From Bacillota bacterium (GTDB lineage: Bacteria; Bacillota; Clostridia; Christensenellales; Borkfalkiaceae), in contig JAEYEN010000003.1 of assembly GCA_023403375.1 (NCBI GenBank), forward strand, positions 1 to 15,816: 15,816 nt of DNA, written 5' to 3'. Both the position numbers and the translations under genes were made by a program. This document shows, in pieces, positions 6,351-12,838 of this stretch. Below the pieces are notes generated by a model, which worked only from the letters and a program-made list of their open reading frames with translations, was not told where the DNA came from and did not search any database. Position 1 is the first letter of the stretch. Every line of letters starts with the position of its first letter.

Positions 6351-7238
6351 CTAATTGCTCCGGTCGGAATTCTCTTCAACGTTGCTTTTTATATTTTCCG
6401 CGTCGAACCCGTAAAGCGATAAAAGCGGCTCCTTTTTCAACTTAAAACAAACGATAATCATATAGATTGCGACTATCACGCCCAGAACCGCGGTTACGGT
6501 TACGGTAACGCTGTCCCACTGATTTACCGCGCCGCCGTTTACGCCGGACACCATGTTTAAGTCCTTAGAACATAAAAGTCCGCCCACGTCGTACACGGCA
6601 TGTATCAGGATTGCCGAATATATGCTTTTTGTAAGTGCGACCGACAGAGCGCACATCGCTCCTACCAGAAAGGAGTAGCCGACCTGCAAAATCGTTTCGC
6701 CGAAAGACGCGCCGCCGAAAAGATTTAACAAATGCACAAGTCCGAAAACGGCGGAAGAAGTGAACGTTGCCCAAAACACGTCGTATTTGCTTTTTCTGAA
6801 TATATAAACGCAAAGCGGAAAAACCAAGCCCCTGAACGTTATTTCTTCAAACAGACCGATAGACAGGCAATAAAAAGCGTAAAGAACGTAATAATTTTCC
6901 GACGGCGGCGTTAAAAGAATGGTGCCTTTCAAAACGCCGTAAACGGGAAAATTATTTATCGCCACGAGCAGTGCGGGAATAACGGCGATATGCCCGATTA
7001 TCGTTAGTTTCGGGCTTAAACTTTTATAAAAACCGTACTTAAAAATGAAAAACAGCGCCAACGCGGAAAGGATAACTCTCGTAGTAATGGTAGACGCCAT
7101 TATTACCACCGCTTTATCCGCAATAAAACTTTCAAAAATTCGGCTGACGGGAAGGGAAGCAAGCCCCATTCCAAGACACACGACGATTAACAGATGAAAG
7201 ACGGGATATTTCAAGGCGTCCTTTCTGAGCTTCGTCAT
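6351..7238 (-). CDS. CPBP-family intramembrane metalloprotease
   Basis: A 295-residue polytopic membrane protein of the CPBP (Abi, type II CAAX prenyl endopeptidase-like) family. The three signature motifs are complete: EEITFR with Glu131, Glu132 and Arg136; FGLVH with Phe165 and His169; and HAVYD with His213 and Asp217. About seven hydrophobic segments can be seen, near residues 10-30, 42-66, 78-98, 114-130, 153-170, 185-205 and 240-266, followed by a charged tail. Family members cleave prenylated or other membrane proteins, or serve in bacteriocin self-immunity, but for most bacterial ones the substrate is unknown. The ATG overlaps the stop of the SDR gene (ATGA), so the two are translationally coupled. 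A GGGGGA about 10 nt upstream may serve as the ribosome binding site. No bacteriocin gene is visible nearby, so immunity has no support from context. Confidence 0.9.
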   Translation of the reverse strand: MTKLRKDALKYPVFHLLIVVCLGMGLASLPVSRIFESFIADKAVVIMASTITTRVILSALALFFIFKYGFYKSLSPKLTIIGHIAVIPALLVAINNFPVYGVLKGTILLTPPSENYYVLYAFYCLSIGLFEEITFRGLVFPLCVYIFRKSKYDVFWATFTSSAVFGLVHLLNLFGGASFGETILQVGYSFLVGAMCALSVALTKSIYSAILIHAVYDVGGLLCSKDLNMVSGVNGGAVNQWDSVTVTVTAVLGVIVAIYMIIVCFKLKKEPLLSLYGFDAENIKSNVEENSDRSN

Positions 7239-7972
7239 AAAATAAATCCCCCGTCGGCGGTTATGACCTGCCCCGTTATAAAATCCGCTTTGTCGGAAGC
7301 GAGAAAGTATATCAGTTCCGCTATTTCTTCGGGCGTTCCAAGTCTTTTAAGCGGAGTTCTTTCTATAATATCCGCCATTTCGCTTTCGTTAAAACAGGCG
7401 TTCATTCCGGTGTCGATAACGCCGGGACAAACGCAGTTTACCGTTATATTGTCGTAAGCGGTTTCTTTCGCCAACGCTTTTGTAAAGCCTATTATCGCGG
7501 CTTTGGTTGCGGAATACGCCGTTTCGTTTGCGGCGCCCGCTATCCCCCATATGGAAGACACGTTGATTATTTTGCCTTTGCCTTTATCGTGCATGGATTT
7601 AAGCGCGAATCTAGACAGCGCATAAACGGAATCTACGTTTACCGCAAAAATCTTTTTCCATTCGCCGTAATCGGTTTCGGTTAAAAGTCCCATATAATCC
7701 ATACCTGCGTTATTTACCAAAACGTCTATATGATTATAGTTGCGCCCGATATTTTCCAACGCTTTTACAACGCTTTCATTATCGGAAAAATCGCATCTGA
7801 AAGCATAAAAATAGTCGGCAAGATTATCTTTTGCAAGTTCTTGCCTTAATTTCAATATCTCGTTTTCGGAACTGTTATACTGCCCCGCAACGAAAAACCC
7901 GTTATTTATAAACTTTTTTACAAGCGCCGCGCCTATTCCGCCGCTCGCACCGCTGATTAACGCTACTTTCAT
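7235..7972 (-). CDS. Short-chain dehydrogenase/reductase (FabG/YmfI-like)
   Basis: A classical SDR of 245 residues. The cofactor loop is SGASGGIG (7-14), followed by NNAG (87-90), the active-site Asn112, Ser140 in INVSS, and YSATK with Tyr153 and Lys157. The Ser-Tyr spacing of 13 equals that in FabG. PGVIDTGM and the C-terminal ITGQVITADGG are also typical. The general family is certain; the substrate is not. No fatty acid synthesis genes are near, so a FabG role is not backed by context. The gene lies just downstream of efp. In Bacillus subtilis the FabG-like YmfI is needed for the 5-aminopentanol modification of EF-P Lys32, so a similar job here is a reasonable guess. A terminator separates it from efp, so it is a unit of its own with the CPBP gene. 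The ATG at 7972 has only a weak GGGCGGG upstream. Confidence 0.9.
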   Translation of the reverse strand: MKVALISGASGGIGAALVKKFINNGFFVAGQYNSSENEILKLRQELAKDNLADYFYAFRCDFSDNESVVKALENIGRNYNHIDVLVNNAGMDYMGLLTETDYGEWKKIFAVNVDSVYALSRFALKSMHDKGKGKIINVSSIWGIAGAANETAYSATKAAIIGFTKALAKETAYDNITVNCVCPGVIDTGMNACFNESEMADIIERTPLKRLGTPEEIAELIYFLASDKADFITGQVITADGGFIL

Positions 7973-8017
7973 TTTTTGCCCGCCCTTTTTACGGTTATCT
8001 TTTTCGTCGCCCGATAA

Positions 8018-8033
8018 CGTAAGTAACCTTACG
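8018..8033. promoter_or_regulatory. Perfect palindrome before the SDR gene, candidate operator
   Basis: CGTAAG (8018-8023) and CTTACG (8028-8033) form a perfect 6-bp inverted repeat with a 4-bp centre, 46 bp before the SDR start codon. No U-tract follows on either strand, so it is not a terminator. Its place between the gene and the AT-rich upstream DNA suits a repressor site, but no regulator gene is next to it. Confidence 0.45.
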
Positions 8034-8072
8034 ATAAAGTAATTAACCCTTATTTTATAAAATCAAAATAAA

Positions 8073-8116
8073 TGACTAATATAAAACAAACAACTGACTA
8101 ATATAAAAAACAACCG
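8073..8116. repeat. 22-bp tandem repeat upstream of the SDR-CPBP pair
   Basis: TGACTAATATAAAA occurs at 8073-8086 and again at 8095-8108, exactly 22 bp apart. The similarity runs on after the core (AACAAC in both, shifted by one base), so nearly two full units are present. Twenty-two bp is about two helical turns, which would place two bound proteins on the same face of the DNA. On the minus strand the core reads TTTTATATTAGTCA. I could not fix a convincing promoter in this stretch. Confidence 0.6.
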
Positions 8117-8149
8117 AATTAAACAACTAAAAATAAAATAAATAACCAA

Positions 8150-8185
8150 AAACAAACAATACCCGCAAAAAAGTTTGCGGGTATT
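8150..8185 (-). terminator. Intrinsic terminator after efp
   Basis: A perfect 12-bp stem: AATACCCGCAAA and TTTGCGGGTATT (8185-8174 with 8169-8158 on the minus strand) around a 4-nt loop. It is followed by the U-rich run GTTTGTTTTTGG. It begins about 20 bp after the efp stop and should end the pepP-efp transcript. Confidence 0.88.
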
Positions 8186-8204
8186 CTGCAAATATAATTT
8201 ATTA

Positions 8205-8765
8205 TCAGCCTTTAACGCGTTCCATATATTCGCCGGTTCTGGTGTCAACTCTGATAAGTTCGCCTTCTTCGACAAACATAGGCACCTGAATTTTAGCACC
8301 CGTTTCTAAAATCGCTTCTTTCGTAGCGTTGGTTGCGGTGTTTCCTTTAACGCCGGGTTCCGCATGGGTAATTCTTAAAACGACGAAGTTATCGCATTCT
8401 ACCGAGAACGCAACGCCCTTGTAGGATTTTACTACTACGGGGTCGTTTTCTTTGATATATTTAAGCGCGTCTTCAACCTGCTCGTAGTTAAGGGGAGTAA
8501 GATTGAATTCCTGGTCCATAAAGTAATAAAGTTCGCCGTCGTTATAAGAATAGGTCATATTCTTGGTTTCGATATGTGCTTCCTGAATTTTTTCGGTGGG
8601 GTTCCACGTTTTTTCCAGAACCGCGCCGGTTACCACGTTTTTCATTTTGGTTCTGACGAAAGCCGCGCCTTTGCCGGGTTTAACGTGCTGGAAGTCTACT
8701 ATGGTGTAGATGTTGTTTTCGTATTCGAAAGTTACGCCCTTTCTGAAATCGCCTGCTGATATCAT
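8205..8765 (-). CDS. efp: Elongation factor P
   Basis: EF-P binds between the P and E sites of stalled ribosomes and speeds peptide bond formation at polyproline stretches. The protein has 186 residues, the usual size. It has the N-terminal KOW-like domain (about 1-62), an OB domain (about 65-127) and the C-terminal OB domain ending in the family signature GAKIQVPMFVEEGELIRVDTRTGEYMERV. The tip loop HVKPGKGAAF places Lys32 at the functional position, in the same sequence setting as in Bacillus subtilis, where Lys32 carries 5-aminopentanol. No EpmA/EpmB or EarP gene is visible. The ATG at 8765 has AAGGAG 8 nt upstream. The gene follows the M24 peptidase gene by 151 bp, a common pairing in Bacillota, and is closed by a strong terminator. 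It may also have its own promoter at 8880-8908. Confidence 0.97.
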   Translation of the reverse strand: MISAGDFRKGVTFEYENNIYTIVDFQHVKPGKGAAFVRTKMKNVVTGAVLEKTWNPTEKIQEAHIETKNMTYSYNDGELYYFMDQEFNLTPLNYEQVEDALKYIKENDPVVVKSYKGVAFSVECDNFVVLRITHAEPGVKGNTATNATKEAILETGAKIQVPMFVEEGELIRVDTRTGEYMERVKG

Positions 8766-8832
8766 GTTGTGTTTCTCCTTAAAATGTTTAGTTTACGTTT
8801 TTTAAATTTTTATATTTTAATTTTTATTTTTT

Positions 8833-8856
8833 AACGTTATTTTATATATTAACGTT
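8833..8856. repeat. Inverted repeat in the efp leader
   Basis: AACGTTA (8833-8839) and TAACGTT (8850-8856) form a 7-bp inverted repeat with a 10-nt AT loop. It lies in the predicted untranslated leader of efp, about 70-90 nt before the start codon. It may be a weak hairpin or a protein site; chance is possible in such AT-rich sequence. Confidence 0.35.
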
Positions 8857-8879
8857 TACTTATCTATATCTTGACGATT

Positions 8880-8908
8880 TATATATATTCTTAACGCTTA
8901 TTTATCAA
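8880..8908 (-). promoter_or_regulatory. Candidate promoter of efp
   Basis: Minus strand: TTGATA (8903-8908, two mismatches to TTGACA), 17-bp spacer, TATATA (8880-8885). It begins just after the stop codon of the upstream peptidase gene and would give a leader of about 108 nt. Several AT-rich -10-like strings nearby make the exact assignment uncertain. Confidence 0.5.
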
Positions 8909-8916
8909 AATTTCAT

Positions 8917-9990
8917 TTATGAATTTTTGATAACGATAAGGTTTTTATCGTCGCCGAACAGCCTTTTTATTTTGCCGTTTTGCATTACCACGGTGTCTTC
9001 TATTCTTATCCCGAACTCGCCTTCGAAATATACGCCCGGTTCTATCGTGAACGCCATATTTTCTTCAAGTCGGTCCTTTCTCCTTTTAGAGAGATAGGGA
9101 AACTCGTGTATCTCCAAGCCTAACCCGTGCCCCAAAGAATGAGTAAAATATTCTTCAATTCCGAATTCGCCCAGAACCTTTCTTGAAATTGCGTCCGCTT
9201 CGTCCGTATTCATTCCCGCCGAAATTTTCTCTTCCGCTTCTACGTTGGCTTTCTTTACCGCCGTATAAGCGTTTATAAACTTTTCGGGCGGATTGCCGAA
9301 GAAAAGCGTTCTGGTAAAATCGGAACAATAACCGTTATAAACGCAACCCGTGTCTATAAGCACCACCGTATCTTCCGTTAAAACGTCGTTCCCCGTTTCG
9401 TGATGCGGAACGGCGGAATTTTTCCCGAAAGCCACAATCGTGTCAAAACTCTCTCCGCTGCTGCCAAGCGTTTTGTAATAACTTAAAAGTTTGTCTTTAA
9501 GTTGCTTTTCGGTTACGCCGACTTTTATATCCTTGATAAGTTTATAAAATGCTTTCTCTGTAATTTCGCACGCTTTTTTTATGTTGTTTATTTCTTCTTC
9601 GCTTTTAACCGAACGGAGTTTGTTTATTTGTTCCGCGCCGTCCGATATTTTTAGCCCCAGATTTTTATACGCGTTATATTCCGTTACGGTGGTTTTATCG
9701 AAATTTATATAAAGCCTTTTTACCGAAAGCGCCTTTAAATATTCGCCCAAATCTTTAACGTCCTTAAAAAGTACGGGCAAAATATGCTTTTTTTGCGAAA
9801 CCTCTTCCGTTTCTGCGGCTTTAAGTTTTTCTTTAAGAGCTTCTATATACCTTGCGTCCGTAAAATACGCGGGGCTTTCGCACAGCAAAAGATACCCTTC
9901 CGCAATTTTTACGCCGCTGAAATATGCGCGTTCTTTTTCGTCCGTTATCAAAAACGCCGTTTTTTTATCTTTTAAAATCTCGGAAAACAT
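8917..9990 (-). CDS. M24 family metallopeptidase, Xaa-Pro aminopeptidase/dipeptidase type
   Basis: A 357-residue pita-bread-fold peptidase that removes residues next to proline using two metal ions. The N-terminal creatinase-like domain (about 1-125) is followed by the catalytic domain. All five metal ligands can be read: Asp213 in LIDTGC, Asp224 in SDFTRT, His288 in HSLGHGLGLEIHE, Glu317 in FTIEPG and Glu331 in IRIEDT. The substrate-site His196 lies in VPHHETG. Length and layout match the PepQ/YqhT group that is usually found next to efp in Bacillota. The aminopeptidase P versus prolidase specificity cannot be settled from sequence alone. The ATG at 9990 has a weak AAGAGA upstream, but a clear promoter ends only about 20 bp before it, so the leader is very short. 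Confidence 0.93.
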   Translation of the reverse strand: MFSEILKDKKTAFLITDEKERAYFSGVKIAEGYLLLCESPAYFTDARYIEALKEKLKAAETEEVSQKKHILPVLFKDVKDLGEYLKALSVKRLYINFDKTTVTEYNAYKNLGLKISDGAEQINKLRSVKSEEEINNIKKACEITEKAFYKLIKDIKVGVTEKQLKDKLLSYYKTLGSSGESFDTIVAFGKNSAVPHHETGNDVLTEDTVVLIDTGCVYNGYCSDFTRTLFFGNPPEKFINAYTAVKKANVEAEEKISAGMNTDEADAISRKVLGEFGIEEYFTHSLGHGLGLEIHEFPYLSKRRKDRLEENMAFTIEPGVYFEGEFGIRIEDTVVMQNGKIKRLFGDDKNLIVIKNS

Positions 9991-10008
9991 ATTATCTCTT
10001 ACCGAAAT

Positions 10009-10037
10009 ATTTTAACAAATTTTTTTAAATTAGTCAA
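10009..10037 (-). promoter_or_regulatory. Promoter of the M24 peptidase-efp unit
   Basis: Minus strand: -35 TTGACT (10032-10037), 17-bp spacer, -10 TAAAAT (10009-10014), each with one mismatch to consensus. The start should be near 10002, leaving a leader of about 12 nt. The whole promoter fits in the 53-bp gap after the endonuclease IV-like gene, where I see no terminator, so read-through from upstream is also likely. Confidence 0.78.
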
Positions 10038-10043
10038 TAAATT

Positions 10044-10907
10044 TTATAAACTACCCGTTTTAAGCAAATCGAAATAGGTGTTTTTCATAAAAAGGGCGTC
10101 GTCGTCCTGCGTGCCTGCCGATTCGCAAACGATAAAGGGTTCCAACTTTAATTTTATAAGCGCTTTTGCAAGCGGCAAAAATTCGGGACCGTAAACGGTA
10201 TCGCTGAAAGTAAGGTGCTTTATTTCGCCTTTTGCCGAATACTCTATTTTAGAAAAATGCACGTGAAAGTTTTTCATTCTCTCATAGCCCAATTCGTTTA
10301 TCATATATTTCAGCCTTACGGTAAAATCTTCTTCCGTTTTAAGCGTTCCGCCTTCTCTTGCGTTAACGTGTCCGAAGTCAACCGCAGGCATAAAACAATC
10401 GGCTATTTTACAAAAATTCGTTATCTCTTCTATCGTGCCTATCTGCGCGAGTTTACCCATCGTTTCGGGGCAAAAATAAAGGTCCGAAAGATTATTTTCT
10501 TCTATTTTTTCGGCTAAAATTTTAAGCCTTTTTTCGGTAAGAAAAACCGCCGCTCCGCGCGCCGCTTTTCCCTGACATGCAGGGTGAAAAACCACTCTGT
10601 TGCCGCCCATAAGCCTGACCTTTTTTGCGGAAGACAACACGTATCCGTAAGACTTTTCAGCCATCTCGTCGTCGGGATTCGCAAAATTTATATAGTACGG
10701 CGCGTGTACCGAAAGTTCCACGCCGCAGTCCTTAAACGCTTCGCCTATTTTTATCGCTTTCTCGTCCGAAAGGGTTACGCCCCGCCCGAAAGAATATTCA
10801 AAACAGTCTAATCCTTTGTTTTTAACCCATTTTGCCGAATCTTCCGATTTGGAAAAGCCCGCGTCGAAAAACGCCTGAGAATTTCCGCTTGGACCGAATT
10901 TAATCAT
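10044..10907 (-). CDS. Endonuclease IV-like TIM-barrel protein (AP endonuclease family 2)
   Basis: A 287-residue xylose isomerase-like TIM barrel, about the size of endonuclease IV (Nfo, 280-290). Nfo cuts DNA 5' to abasic sites with three Zn ions. Most ligand positions of Nfo have a counterpart: His68 in VHAPYYINFA, His108 in VVFHPAC, Glu148 in CPETMG, Asp177 and His180 in VDFGH, His215 in FHVHFS, His231 in KHLTF and Glu262 in VCES. The ligand that is Asp229 in E. coli Nfo (DRHH motif) is not evident: Ile229 is at that spacing and Glu228 is next to it. The N-terminus GPSGNSQAF also differs from the usual GAHVSxxGG. It may thus be a true but divergent repair enzyme or a related sugar-phosphate isomerase-like protein. 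The ATG at 10907 has GAGGG 6 nt upstream and overlaps the ribF stop by 8 bp, so it is coupled to ribF. Confidence 0.8.
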   Translation of the reverse strand: MIKFGPSGNSQAFFDAGFSKSEDSAKWVKNKGLDCFEYSFGRGVTLSDEKAIKIGEAFKDCGVELSVHAPYYINFANPDDEMAEKSYGYVLSSAKKVRLMGGNRVVFHPACQGKAARGAAVFLTEKRLKILAEKIEENNLSDLYFCPETMGKLAQIGTIEEITNFCKIADCFMPAVDFGHVNAREGGTLKTEEDFTVRLKYMINELGYERMKNFHVHFSKIEYSAKGEIKHLTFSDTVYGPEFLPLAKALIKLKLEPFIVCESAGTQDDDALFMKNTYFDLLKTGSL

Positions 10908-11787
10908 ATATTCCCTCTTGTGCGTGCGTCTTGTCTTTTTTAAGTTGCGCTTTAAGTTCTTCTTCCGACGAGAATTTTTTAATATCTCTTAAATAGTCGT
11001 CGAAGTAAACCTTTATATCCTCTCCGTACAGGTCTCCGTCATAACCTATTATGTGCGCTTCCACAAGCACGTCGTTTAAGCCGAACGTAGGTCTTGCGCC
11101 GTAGTTTATTATCGCCGAGTACCGCTTATCCAAAAAAACGTGCCCTTTATAAACGCCGTTTTTCAATTTACACTTTTCTGCGTCGGGTATTATATTAACC
11201 GTGGGAAAGCCTATCTTTCTGCCTTCGCCCCTGTCGTGAATAACTGTACCCGATATAAAATACGCGCCGCCCAGCATTTCCGCGGCGGATTTTACTTTTC
11301 CTTCTGACAGAAGCGTTTTAACGGCCGTCGTTGAAACTTTTTGCCCGTTCAGGCACAATTCCGAAACGGTTACAACACTTATATCGTGCGCTACGGCATA
11401 CTCTTTAAGTCGTTTTACGCCGCATGTGCCGCCCCTGCCGAAAGTATAATCTTCGCCCGAAACAAAGCATAAAACGTCGTAAACGTTTGTTACGTAATCC
11501 AAAAATTCTTCGCCGCAAAGCGCCAGAAACTCTTTGCTTACGGGTGCGTAAAAAATTTCGTCCGCACCCAAAGATTTTATCAGTTCGTCGCGCTCCTTTA
11601 TAGTGAAAACGCACTTTCCGTCGGAAAGACCGAGCGCGCCCTTAACGTCGCCGCCAAATGAAAAAACGACGCACTTAACGCCAAGTTTTGTTGCCGCGTC
11701 CTTTGCGGCGGATATAACTTTTTTATGTCCGTTATGCACGCTGTCGAAATACCCGAGCGCGATAACGGCTTTATTTTTTTTTGTCAT
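10900..11787 (-). CDS. ribF: Bifunctional riboflavin kinase/FAD synthetase RibF
   Basis: RibF turns riboflavin into FMN and then FAD. The 295-residue protein has the N-terminal nucleotidyltransferase module (about 1-155), with GYFDSVHNGHKKVI (12-25) as its HxGH-type nucleotide site, and the C-terminal flavokinase module (about 170-290). The latter shows GEGRKIGFPTVNI (187-199), GVYKG, YGARPTFG and EAHIIGYDGDLYG. Two common motif residues are changed: Ser16 for the Gly of FDGVH, and STTAVK in place of STxIR. Neither is a metal- or ATP-binding His, so activity is expected. The ATG at 11787 is preceded by AAGG only 1 nt away, a poor ribosome binding site, but no better in-frame start is present and the N-terminus fits the family. 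The position after truB is standard for Bacillota. No FMN riboswitch is visible upstream. Confidence 0.94.
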   Translation of the reverse strand: MTKKNKAVIALGYFDSVHNGHKKVISAAKDAATKLGVKCVVFSFGGDVKGALGLSDGKCVFTIKERDELIKSLGADEIFYAPVSKEFLALCGEEFLDYVTNVYDVLCFVSGEDYTFGRGGTCGVKRLKEYAVAHDISVVTVSELCLNGQKVSTTAVKTLLSEGKVKSAAEMLGGAYFISGTVIHDRGEGRKIGFPTVNIIPDAEKCKLKNGVYKGHVFLDKRYSAIINYGARPTFGLNDVLVEAHIIGYDGDLYGEDIKVYFDDYLRDIKKFSSEEELKAQLKKDKTHAQEGIYD

Positions 11788-11807
11788 ACCTTAATTTCGT
11801 CGGTCAA

Positions 11808-11836
11808 ATCATAAATCGACTGCAAGCAACAGCCAA
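11808..11836 (-). promoter_or_regulatory. Candidate promoter of ribF
   Basis: Minus strand: TTGGCT (11831-11836, two mismatches), 17-bp spacer, TATGAT (11808-11813, one mismatch). The start would be near 11801 with a leader of about 14 nt. It would give ribF and the endonuclease IV-like gene their own transcript in addition to read-through from truB, after which I see no intrinsic terminator. Confidence 0.5.
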
Positions 11837-11866
11837 ACCGTCGGTTTTATTGTCTGACCCGTACTC

Positions 11867-11943
11867 TATCGAATATTTTATCGAATTCTATATATCGAAT
11901 TTTATATAATTCCATATATGGTTTAATTTATATTTTATCGGAT
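11867..11943. repeat. Recurring TATCGAAT strings in the truB-ribF gap
   Basis: TATCGAAT occurs at 11867-11874, 11879-11886 and 11893-11900 (12- and 14-bp steps). A variant, TATCGGAT, is at 11936-11943, and a 10-bp palindrome, CCATATATGG, lies at 11912-11921. The stretch is AT-rich and non-coding. The regular spacing may reflect a binding site array or only base composition. Confidence 0.35.
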
Positions 11944-11959
11944 TTTATAAACAAGATTT

Positions 11960-12808
11960 TTATCGCACGTAAGACTTCATTCTCAAAATTCCGTCTTTAA
12001 CTTCGCCCACGCCCCAGAATTCTTTTTCGTTATAAACCGAATAGATTCCGTCGGCAAACCCGTAATTTTCATAAACCCCGTTAAGAAGCCGCGTTGCGCG
12101 GTCTTTGGTTAAAACAAGGCTATTAAAACTAAGCGTGTTTTCGGGCGGAATAAGATAATCGGTCGGGTTTTCGCAATTTATAAACTCTTCGGGCGTAACA
12201 CCGTGTTCTATATCGAAAACGCCGCTTTTCGTTCTCACCAACTTAACCATAGTGGCAAGACTGTTTAATTTATATCCTAAATCTCTTGCAAGCGAACGGA
12301 TATACGTGCCGCCTTTACAGTCTATTTTAAAGCGGAAGGTCTTTTCGCCCGTTTGTTCTATAAGTTCAAAACCCAGAACGGTTACTTTTTTTGCAGAAAG
12401 CGTAAAGTCCACGCCCTTTCTTGCCAATTGATAGCCGCGTTTACCGTCCACGCATTTTGCCGAATACTGTGGCGGAACCTGTTCTATCTCGCCGACAAAG
12501 AGCGGTAAAACATCTTTTATCGCGCGCTCCGTGGGGGTAACGGAAGTTTCTTTAATCGTTACGCCCGTTTTATCCAGCGTATCCGTGATATAGCCGAACT
12601 CGAAATCGGCAACGTAGGTCTTTTCTTTATCGAGAGTGTAATCGAATAATCTCGACGCCTGTCCCACGCCTATCGGAAGCACGCCGGACGCCATCGGGTC
12701 TAACGTTCCCATATGTCCGCAAGGCGTGTTGAACTTTTTTTTAACTATCGCCACCGCTTTTGCGGAACTCATATTTTCGGGTTTGATTAAATTTATAAAT
12801 CCTTTCAT
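11960..12808 (-). CDS. truB: tRNA pseudouridine(55) synthase TruB
   Basis: TruB converts U55 in the T-loop of tRNAs to pseudouridine and also acts as a tRNA chaperone. The 282-residue protein has the catalytic GHMGTLDPMASGVLP (31-45) with Asp37, the KTYVADFEFG strand, PPQYSAKCVDGKRGYQLAR, and GGTYIRSLARDLG. A short C-terminal PUA-like part (about 235-282) follows, ending in VGEVKDGILRMKSYV. No Shine-Dalgarno sequence stands before the ATG at 12808, which is unusual here. The gene starts 30 nt after the nrnA stop, so it may depend on coupled translation or on the A-rich leader. It sits in the standard infB-rbfA-nrnA-truB-ribF order. Confidence 0.96.
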   Translation of the reverse strand: MKGFINLIKPENMSSAKAVAIVKKKFNTPCGHMGTLDPMASGVLPIGVGQASRLFDYTLDKEKTYVADFEFGYITDTLDKTGVTIKETSVTPTERAIKDVLPLFVGEIEQVPPQYSAKCVDGKRGYQLARKGVDFTLSAKKVTVLGFELIEQTGEKTFRFKIDCKGGTYIRSLARDLGYKLNSLATMVKLVRTKSGVFDIEHGVTPEEFINCENPTDYLIPPENTLSFNSLVLTKDRATRLLNGVYENYGFADGIYSVYNEKEFWGVGEVKDGILRMKSYVR

Positions 12809-12838
12809 TTTCGGGCTTTTTAAATCTTAATTCGTCTT

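Noticed and set aside
8063..8299. Minus-strand reading frame of 78 codons with a hydrophobic end
   Set aside because: It starts inside efp in another frame and crosses the efp terminator and the tandem repeat. The hydrophobic look comes from T-rich DNA.
11788..11959. FMN riboswitch before ribF
   Set aside because: The gap is AT-rich and lacks the conserved AGGGxxGGxG-type core and multi-helix layout of the FMN element.
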